A stretch of DNA of 64,000 bases, taken from Dastarcus helophoroides. Taxonomy: Eukaryota; Arthropoda; Insecta; Coleoptera; Bothrideridae. This document shows positions 36,252-44,746 of the stretch, one piece after another (position 1 is the stretch's first letter; each line of letters begins with the position of its first letter). Under the pieces are notes generated by a model. It was not told the origin of the DNA and did not search any database. It saw only the letters and a list, made by a program, of their open reading frames with translations. The translations under genes were made by a program, and so were the position numbers. The stretch is from NCBI GenBank assembly GCA_028583605.1, contig CM053327.1:29748626-29812625 (forward strand), written 5' to 3'.

Positions 36252-37253
36252 CGGGTGTAACAGGATCATGGTACACCCCCCTTTTTTTATTTATAAAGTT
36301 AAAATTTTTAAACTTACTACACTTGATGATGTATTTACAAAATGTCAAATTTTGACATAAAAATGACATTCTTACTGACGTCACTTTCCTTAAAACTGAT
36401 ACCAAATTTTGATTTTTAAAGAGAATACACTATATATCATTATATTTTTGAAGTCTACAATTTTTTGAATACATAGCATCTAGGAAAAGTGATTTTTAAA
36501 GGATCGACAATTTTTTTGGTCCCATTTTATTTTTTGGCCTAGAAGGCCATGAATCATTCTAATTAATTGTAATGAACCACATTAACGCTGAAAAAATTAA
36601 ATCACGTGAAAAAGGGAGTATTATTCGTTTATCACGTGATAAAATTAACATAAATGGTTTTTATGTCATAACTTCATTTTCTTAAATGGTACCATATTAG
36701 TACCATTCTTAAATGGTACCATATTGGTATTGTGGTACCTCCAAAAGGTATAATTACTGTCGAATCTAACCATATTTCCATTTCTGCTGTGAAATCAATA
36801 AAACTGAAGTTAGAGTCAAAGGAATTCAAAATGTTCGGTTTCCATTTATTTAAAGTTCTATTTAATGAGAACATAAGATGACTGTGGAAAGCAAATTTGG
36901 AAGAAAGACACTTCCTTAGTTTTCCTAATTTAATTTAATGTGGTCAGTTAGCGTTAATTAGGATGAGTCATGACCTTCTAGGTTGAAAAATAAAAGAAAA
37001 ATCGATTCTTTAAAAATTACTCATTTTATGTGTAATATATCCAAAAAATTGTGTAGATTTCAAAAATGTGACAATATACAGAGTGTTCTGTTTAAGAATT
37101 AAAAGTTGGTATCATTTTTAGCGAAAGTGCCAGCAGTAGGAATGTCAATTTTATGTCAAAATTTCAAAAATACATCAAGTATAGCAACTTTGAAAATTTT
37201 ATTTTCATAAATAAAGAAAAATTAGGAGATGTACCATAATACTGTGACACCCG
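36252..37253. mobile_element. Large foldback element, copy 2
   Basis: Ends CGGGTGTAACAGGATCATGG and CCATAATACTGTGACACCCG are inverted; flanked by ATAT on both sides (36248-36251 and 37254-37257). Arms share long blocks with 30490-31732, including AATCACGTGAAAAAGGGAG. It carries an ATGGTACCATATT duplication in the centre. No coding sequence. Confidence 0.75.
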
Positions 37254-37751
37254 ATATATTAAAACAACTTTACCTTTATGTATCTATCAACAAGTGCTTC
37301 ATAGGCATCTTTCCACGCCACTTACAAATCTTTAAAAAAAAATAGTTCACTCAGCAACATGAAAAGGATACATTAAACTTCGGTCATAAAAAAAATGAAG
37401 ATTATTATTGATACCCTTTGAGACTACATGTAATTTTAGGATCTCTTTCAGGCTTTAATTAAACAGAGTAAATGTTCAAAATATTTTTCGTCTGTTCTTA
37501 AAAATTTTCACAATGGCCCCAAAATTGCCTTCTTGAAGTTCCTAATGCATTAGATTTCAACTGCCTTCTCTACAATCGAGGTCCCGCTCACTAACGTCTA
37601 TTTCTATATAAATAAACTGATGGTTCTATAAAATCTAAAGCTCCTGAACGCTTCTTTGTAATTGTCATCTGTACAAGATTTTAGTCTCAGAGAAAAATCA
37701 GTTTCATAAAACAAAACATAAATAATCTCCAAAATTGCCAGCAATTGTGGG

Positions 37752-37864
37752 CCTTTTCGCACGGCGTATTTCGAATTAACATATGCTGATCTGCCAAAAT
37801 TTTTCCAGCGTTTTCGCACGGCGTATTTCGAATTGAAGTCTGCCGACCTACCAGAATTTTTTCA

Positions 37865-37865
<1 letters not shown>
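37752..37865. repeat. Short tandem duplication
   Basis: The block TTTTCGCACGGCGTATTTCG followed by AATT, CTGC and CAAAATTTTT-like sequence occurs twice in direct orientation about 64 bases apart. Confidence 0.7.

Positions 37866-37869
<4 letters not shown>

Positions 37870-37910
<41 letters not shown>
37870..37910. repeat. (AT)n microsatellite
   Basis: About 20 perfect AT units directly after the tandem duplication. Confidence 0.95.
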
Positions 37911-37912
<2 letters not shown>

Positions 37913-38066
37913 CTAATATAGGCAATTTTCGCTTACGGAGAGAATAGGAATAATAATAATTAAATTAAAACACAATTTGACCAACTATATATACATTTTC
38001 ACGTAGTCAATTTAACTTCAGGAGTAAGGTTAGATTATCAGGCAAGTTTAGCTTTGAATTCAGCAT

Positions 38067-38138
38067 GGTGCCGTGGCGCAGCGGTAGAACAATTGATTTG
38101 GGCGTGGCGGGTCCGACATTTCGTTGCCGATCTCGCGT
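38067..38138 (+). other. tRNA-like segment, possible SINE head
   Basis: GTGCCGTGGCGCAGCGGTAG contains a good RNA polymerase III A box (TGGCGCAGCGG), and GGGTCCGACAT 36 bases later resembles a B box. The A-to-B distance is shorter than in a normal tRNA and no full cloverleaf forms, so a real tRNA gene is unlikely. A decayed tRNA pseudogene or SINE promoter is possible. Confidence 0.3.
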
Positions 38139-38959
38139 TTTTTCAATTCTATTGCGGGATCTATTCAAAGGTACATGCATCTACGAGACGCTAGAGCATG
38201 TGGGTAGTTCAAATTAATGTTATTGGCAACGCGAAACAATTCATTTGTCCCCTATCTGTAGCCGCTCAACGAGCCTAAAGAAATTTTTTCCGAATTTCGT
38301 GTTAAAACTTGAACTTCTTTTTATAAATTTCGACTCTTCCCCAAGACTTGCACATTTTCCTCAAAGTTCCGACTTGAAATTTTTAAGCTCGATAATTCGA
38401 GAATTTTTTTCTGAATTTTGGTATTTCTAATCTGGAGTGTGATTTATTTGTTAGTCTGCAGATGTACAAAAATGTCATAATATATTGCAGTGACCTATTA
38501 TCTTCTTATCTAATTCAGCAGAGAATGTTTAATTAAATAAATCAATAAAATATCAAGTAGCCAAATTTTTATTTTATCAAGATGAATTTCTGACTCAGGT
38601 CGCATGGCAAAACACTTTTAATTTTTGGAGAGATGCAACTATGTAAATATTCATATCTTTTATTAACGTAAGATTTCTAAAGCTAATATTATTGTTCCAA
38701 ATTGATATTAAATGTACCCTAATGACTTTTGTACTTTTGAAAAAGATACTCCAATATTGTTGCTACGTGCATCATGATAAAAAAGCTATTACGTTTTACC
38801 TCTTCAAGCGAAATTTGGAATTTTTAAAAATTGTGTAAGTAAAACAATATTCTCTGTATTTCCTTTGCGACTAAGTGTTATTTTTATTTATGTTTTATTG
38901 GCTTTTTCTTTGCAAATTATTCTTTGCAGAATTCTAGATTTTCAGTAATCTTCTGTTAA

Positions 38960-39107
38960 GGATTGGTAATCTCTTATAGATTGCCCCAAGCAGCGATTGC
39001 GTTAGATCTTTGCCAGTCGCTGTCGCTGTTTGTAATCTTTGTTTGTTTTGATTAACAAAGATCCAAGCAATCGCTGCTTGAGACAATCTATAAGATATTT
39101 CCAATCC
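38960..39107. mobile_element. Small palindromic MITE
   Basis: GGATTGGTAATCTCTTATAG at the left and CTATAAGATATTTCCAATCC at the right are inverted, with inner CAAGCAGCGATTG / CAATCGCTGCTTG. The left arm and centre of a second copy are at 46530-46625. It directly abuts foldback repeat copy 10. Confidence 0.75.
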
Positions 39108-39113
39108 TTTTTT

Positions 39114-39255
39114 TGGTGGAACAGACTCGTCCTTGGTTACCTTTACAAACTGAAATATAAAACTTGTCCCCTGAAACCAATAAAGATTAAAAAACACAAC
39201 AAAGGTTGCTCTAACGCGTTTCGACAGCCAAGATATGATCTTCAAAGAGATATTG
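39114..39255 (-). repeat. Hammerhead-like foldback repeat, copy 10
   Basis: Full minus arm from GGTGGAACAGACTCGTCCTT to the core: TTGAAGATCATATCTTGG, CTGTC, GAAA, CGCG, TT, AGAGC. First core base is T instead of C. Confidence 0.8.
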
Positions 39256-39490
39256 AACCCTTAACAGAAAGATACTGAAAATCTAGAATTATGGAAGGAG
39301 TAGTTGTAACTGAAAGTATAACAATTATTAGACCCTAGATTGGTACAAAATTAATATTGCTTTCTATAAGATGAAATGTCTCTACAATTGCACCCAATTA
39401 AGCTTGTTATTAAACATCACTTTGAGGCTCAAAATTTGAATGCTTTTCTCTTTTAACTATGAGTTTATGTAAACTTAAAGGACCTTTAAC

Positions 39491-40517
39491 AACATTTTAG
39501 TGCCTATTTAAAATTAGAATGACTAATGGAGCATCTACCAGTGAAATATAACTTCACAAAATCCCACTGTATAAAAATGGATGAATTACAGGCAAGGATA
39601 CCAGACGTAAGTATATACACGAATGGATCGAAAACAAATACGGGCACTGACACAGAAATCTTCTCGGAAGACCTGAACCTAAATATAAGTATTAAATTAG
39701 ATAAATACTCTTCCAAGCGGAGATGTTGAGAATTTTATATAGCACCGAACAAATGACACTACTGAACATTACAGGAAAATATATTCAAATAAAGACGGAC
39801 ACGCAGCCCTTAAGGCCCTGAAAAATGTGAAAACCAACTCAGTGCTGGTATGGAACTGCCAAATAGCTTTAGAACGTCTATCACAGGAGAATACAACTGA
39901 TCAAAGGGCATTCTGGGAAAAAGGGAAATAAACGCGCTGAGAAACTGGCGAAGAAGGGTTCGGAGGGACAATTCTATGGATCGGAACCAACCCTTTTCCT
40001 GGCTAGATCAACCGTACTTAACGAAGAAATCCATCGCAAACACAAACCCCAATGGGCATCGATAACAACATGCCGACAGACTCACGCATTCATTAGAATG
40101 CCGTGCAGAGAAAGGGCAAAACTATGCCTACAACTTTCAAGAAATTTGAAATTTGTAGAGATTTGGACAGGTCACTATCGATTAAACAAACACCCCCACA
40201 GAATGGGAATTGTAAACGACCCGAGTTGTAGGCTGTATTTAGAAGATAGAGTGTCGAGCGCACGTGATGCGTCGTTGCTCGGTACTAGCATCAATCAGAG
40301 GATCCACACTGGGGGACTTTTGGTCTAGTGTGGCCAGTTTGAGAGAGGAGCATCCAAGGGACGTTCTTCAGTTTCTCAACGAGGATGGGTGGCTGAATGA
40401 ATGACCAAGGACACCTCAATCATGGGGATAGCACAATGGGCCCGGAAAGAGTGGTCTAATTTCTAAGCAAGCCACCTCGAATCCAGAATCCAGAGAATGA
40501 CTAATAACATTTTAGTG
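39491..40517 (+). pseudogene. LINE 3' end with RNase H domain
   Basis: 5'-truncated LINE flanked by the 12-bp direct repeat AACATTTTAGTG (39491-39502 and 40506-40517). Frames code IPDVSIYTNGSKTNTGT and, after shifts, IQIKTD(T)..AALKALKN and ALERLSQENTT, an RNase H domain. Then comes the C-terminal region with WTGHYRLNKH and HPRDVLQFLNEDGWLNE. Frameshifts near 39725, 39900 and 40235 and one stop make it non-functional. RNase H after RT is typical of I/R1/Loa-type LINEs and distinguishes it from the CR1-like copies here. Confidence 0.78.
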
Positions 40518-41461
40518 ATAACCTTATACTGTCATATGTTTAGATAAGTAGTTATTTTGATGAAAACAACTTTCGAATGACGGAACTAAAAAACCCAACA
40601 ACCATATATTTAAAAAACAAATATTTGTTGAGCGTTTGGAAATCTTGGGGAATTACTATAAAAATTGCTTGTTTTCTAATAAAATTAATCTTTCTAATTA
40701 GGGTAGATAAAATCTTTGTTTTAATTGATGATCATATCTTTGCTTGGATCTTATATCTGATAACTATCTAAAGTATACAGAAGTAAATAAATGAATGACA
40801 TTCTCAGAACTAATAGTTACAAAACAATAAAATAAAAATAATAATTTTATTTTTCATAGTACCGGGTTATTACTCCATTGAAAGGTGCCTAGTTTGCCAA
40901 ACAGTACAGATAATATTGTTAACAGCATTTTTAAATTCACTATTATTTACCATAATCAATTGAACATCCACGATCCATAACAATCGAATAGAAAACGTCG
41001 ATGTACTTCAATACATCATTTGCAAGATAAGGAGAGCCAGTATGGCGTTAAATGCGCAATACTAATTAAAAGAATAAGAAAATGACACCAAGTGCGAGCT
41101 TATTTTTAGAGTTATTTAAAAAAATCAAATTTTCAGATTTTTTATTTTGTTTTTTTAATCATTATTATTAATAATAGAGCAAATCTGATGAAACTGTCAT
41201 TGTAACTTCAAATGAGTTTACACAATACGTCAATTTTTTCATTCGACGTTTCGTCGTCGAACAGGCTTTGGATATTCAATTAGGGGAATGATAGTTCGAT
41301 GTTTTGAAAACATCGATGTATCGTTTGTAAACATCGATGTTTTAACATCGACGGTAAAGCATAAAAAATATTGATACTTCGTGTCCAATTTATAAACAAT
41401 GTTTGAAAAATCGATGTTTCGCATCGCTTCAGAATTAGATAAAATTTCACCCTTTCGTTCT

Positions 41462-41830
41462 GATGGTGTATACAGGGTTCCTTGTTCTTGTCGTTAGGTG
41501 TACATCGGAGAAACGGGGCGATCATGTAAGACACGAATATTCGAGCACCAAAGATGTTTTAAGTCTGGTTTATTTTCGCAGTTAGACATTGCGGAACATG
41601 GACATGAGACCGGACATAAGATTCTTTTTGATTTTATTTATTTATTATTTTAATTATAGCCAATTACTATGATAGGAAGAATAGAATAGGAAGATACGCG
41701 AGGGCATTGAAATCCAAAAGTTCCCCAAAAACATCAACAGAGACGACGGTTACATGCTTTTCTCCATCTGGAAATCAACCATCGGCAATCTTCGGGAGTG
41801 ATCGCGCAGACGAATGGTATATAAAGTTTT
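41462..41830 (+). pseudogene. Penelope-like element GIY-YIG endonuclease remnant
   Basis: Codes DGVYRVPCSC, one stop, then VYIGETGRSCKTRIFEH, AEHGHETGHKILF and, after a shift, IEIQKFPKNINRDDGYMLF. These are the GIY-YIG core, the conserved Arg and the REAIEIxK...NRDDG tail of Penelope-like elements. The reverse transcriptase is not present upstream. Downstream, a 50-bp segment (GTTTCGCCTCTGGTATGGTG...) is repeated in direct orientation (41846-41900 and 41938-41988). Confidence 0.8.
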
Positions 41831-42027
41831 CCTTTCTTTCTTTCCTCTCAAAAGAGTTTCGCCTCTGGTATGGTGGATATACTGAGTTACCGTGCTCTTC
41901 TGTCTAAGCTTTCTTATCTTTTGAACCAATTTTCAATTCAAAAGTGTTTCGCGTCTGATATGGTGGACATACTGTGTTACCGTGCTCTGATGATTTGAAA
42001 TTGGCCTTTTTCAGTTTTCTATATTTC

Positions 42028-42070
42028 CTTCCCGAAGAAGCCCCCTACGATGGTGGGCGAAACGTCGAAC
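42028..42070 (+). ncRNA. Degenerate hammerhead-like motif 3' of the Penelope-like remnant
   Basis: Order CTTC, CCGAAGA, stem II with GCCC and GGGC, GAAA, CG, TC, GAAC. TTC pairs with GAA as stem I. The second core base is C rather than T, which should weaken or abolish catalysis. Its place right after a GIY-YIG remnant fits the hammerheads known in Penelope-like elements. Confidence 0.45.
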
Positions 42071-42183
42071 ACTTTCAGTAGTTCTTTGACACGGTCCAGT
42101 TCCAGAAGAAGTATATCCTACACTGACTGGCCGTGGAAGCCATCGTTATCAGATCCTTTAGGATAACTTATCGTCGTTACCGA

Positions 42184-42326
42184 GGAAAAATTTTCTATGT
42201 GCTGAAATGTCAATTTTACATTAGAGCAGAAAAACATATTTATTTGGAAGGGAACAGACATTAAATCCCCATCAGATTATTAAAAGAATCCATTTTCATA
42301 AAAAGGTGGACATAGAAAATTTTTCC
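42184..42326. mobile_element. Small palindromic MITE
   Basis: GGAAAAATTTTCTATGTGCT at the left matches the complement of GGACATAGAAAATTTTTCC at the right. Confidence 0.5.
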
Positions 42327-42409
42327 ACTGCAACCACGATATTTTTTCCTGCTCTCGTTTAAAATTTATTTCGGCTCATGGAAGATTTTTCCACTGCAAT
42401 TTTACATAC

Positions 42410-43640
42410 ATTTCCTTTTTTCGACATTTAATTTTTTCCATTTTGTATTTTAATTCAAAACCTTCAGAAAAAAGTCAAACTTTCCAGAAAAAAGTTAAAT
42501 TTTTTTAGAAAAAGATCAATTTTCGAGTCAAAAATAAAAAAATTTAAATAAAAATCAAAGCAAAATTCTCAAGATTTTGACCCGGATTTCCAAATTATAA
42601 ATTTTCTAGAAGTTGTCAGTTTTTAAGTAAAAAGTTTTAACATGTATAGCATGCTTTACTTGAAAAAAAGCATATTTTTATAATTTAGTTTAATTTTGAA
42701 TTTTTATCGAGAATTCGAATATTTTTTTTATAAATATTTAAAGTAGATATTATTAAAATTTCAAGCTAACTTATAAATGTTTAAGTAATTCTCCAATGTA
42801 CGGCTGTAATCCCCAAATGTCTATTTTTTTTTTGAAAATTTTAAAAACAGTTTTTGGATTTTAACTTTTTTTTAACACTTGCAACAAATAAATAAATAGT
42901 ATATGCATTTAAATTAGGAAGGCAAATAATTGCCACTTTATAACAAATAATAATTAAAAAGACCTACAATTTAAAAAAAATGTTTTAGAAACTTCGAATT
43001 AAGACGAAGTTTTGATTTTTTTCTAAAAATTTTGACTTTTTTCTCAAAATTTTAGGATTAAAACCAAAATATAGACTTTAGTCTCGAAATGTCGACCCTT
43101 TTCTCGGAATTCGACTATAATTTCGACGCATGGAAATTTCGAGAAAAAAGGTCGAAAATTTGGTTATTTAAAATTGAAATTACTAAACACACCCTTCTGT
43201 CGACTTCAATATTGTATCTTAAGAGGTGTTGTGGGGCTCAACTTTCATCTTCCTAACCTAATCATAGAGTGTAGAAAATTTGAGATTAAGGTCAAAATTT
43301 CGACTTTTTTTTCGAGATTTACGTAAAAAAGTCGAATTTTTGTGTTTATAGTCAAAATGTCGAGATGAAAGAAAAATTTTGACTTTAATCTCGAAATTTC
43401 GAGAAAAAAATCGAAATTTTGAGATTAAAGTCGAAATATCGAGAAAAAAGTCAAATTTTCGAGATGAAAGTCGAATTTTCGAAATTAAAGTCGAAATTTC
43501 AACTTTAATCAGGGAATGACGAGAAAAAAAGACAAAATTTCAACTTTAAGCTGGGAATGACCAGAAAAAAGTCAAAATTTCAACTGTAATTTCGGAATCA
43601 CGAGAAAAAAATCGAAATTCCAACTTTACACTCGAAATTT
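42410..43640. repeat. AT-rich degenerate repeat field, clearest example
   Basis: Between 43300 and 43630 the unit is almost legible: GAGAAAAAAGTCGAAATTT alternating with CGAGATTAAAGTCGAAATTT, about 20-24 bases each, with drift. No coding role. Confidence 0.6.
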
Positions 43641-43952
43641 CTAAGAAAATTCTTTTGTGAATTGATGTCCTTTCTAAGCCTTCATACTTTTGGCTTCTTC
43701 GACGTTCAATTAAATATTTACAAATCATCGGAAAAATGTGTCATTAGCAAATACCTATATTTTAGACACCGATATTTCATTAAAAAAATATCGATACTCA
43801 AACAGTTTTTTTTAATGATGTTACATCCCTGCATTAAGATAGGGATAAGTTTTGTCCGTCAAAGAAAACACTTGCTAAATGATAATTTTTTTTTAATTGT
43901 AGTTACTTTTAGTTTCTAGAATAGGGTGTATCACGACAGGATTTTTGTCAAA

Positions 43953-44125
43953 AATATTTGTCACTTAATTTAATTTGTCAAAATTGTTCCAAAAGCTATT
44001 CGAAGGGTATACAGGTATTCAATATTAAAAATAGTTTATTTTAAAGAATTTTTAATATTGCATACGTGTATACTGTTTGAATAGCTTTTGGAACAATTTT
44101 AAATTAAATTGAGTGACAAATATTT
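43953..44125. mobile_element. Palindromic MITE upstream of gene G
   Basis: ATATTTGTCACTTAATTTAA and AATTGTTCCAAAAGCTATTC are matched by their complements at 44040-44125. It ends about 110 bases before the gene G TATA box. Confidence 0.65.
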
Positions 44126-44236
44126 ATTTATATATATTTAAAAAATATATAAATATATCCTTTGGTAAAGATAATATCTTTAGTAAAAGTTAAACTGTTT
44201 TTATCGTTTTTTCTAATCTAGTCGTGCATCTAACTG

Positions 44237-44244
44237 TATATAAA
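44237..44244 (+). promoter_or_regulatory. TATA box of gene G
   Basis: GTATATAAAGGAGG about 50 bases before the start codon; pseudogene J has the near-identical GTATATAAAGGACC. Confidence 0.55.
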
Positions 44245-44292
44245 GGAGGCACATTGTTAATAATAACATTACTCTTGATAAGAACATTCAAA

Positions 44293-44535
44293 ATGAAGGT
44301 GACATTTTTGCTGTTTTTCGTGCTATCACTGCTTTCTGTTTTGGTTTCATCGTCAGCATTAAAAGATTGTGAGTATAATCTTATTATGAATTGATGTTGA
44401 TGCTGAAAGATCCATTTTGTAGCTGGACTCAAGTTACATAAAAAATGTGTTCCCTGGGGATGTAGAGAATCCTGCAGAGCCACTAAAAAACATATTGGAG
44501 GATCGTGTGCCATGAATCGATGTATTTGTTATTAA
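44293..44535 (+). CDS. Gene G: compact six-cysteine CS-alpha-beta-like peptide
   Basis: Exon 1 (44293-44368) codes 25 residues, a leucine/valine-rich signal ending SSSALKD, donor GTGAGT, phase 1. The intron is only 54 bp (44369-44422, ending TTTTGTAG). Exon 2 (44423-44535) codes 37 residues to TAA with C-x4-C-x3-C-x10-C-x4-C-x-C, GG before Cys4 and terminal CICY. It is more diverged from the other members: Cys1-Cys2 is CVPWGC and the region before Cys1 is longer and basic. Its tiny intron shows the intron position is ancestral and that long introns elsewhere grew by insertions. Its 3' end is 211 bp from the end of gene H on the opposite strand (convergent). Confidence 0.85.
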
Positions 44536-44746
44536 ATCCATTAATTATTTTACTTTATAGTTTGACTAGAATTCTTGTATAAATATTTTCAGTTAACATG
44601 ATTAGGTATTTTACGGGAAACTTTCTGGAAATTATGTGCGATATTTTACCAAAGAAAAGGATGATTTATTAAAAAATAAAACACTTTATTCGTTTTGAAT
44701 TGTATTTGATTAATTACTTTTAAAATAAAGTTAAAAAAATGGCGGA

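Noticed and set aside
38067..38138. Functional tRNA gene
   Set aside because: The A box is good, but the A-to-B spacing is too short and no acceptor stem or anticodon arm pairs properly.
43300..43640. CRISPR-like array
   Set aside because: Units drift continuously with no unique spacers; this is eukaryotic degenerate tandem repeat.
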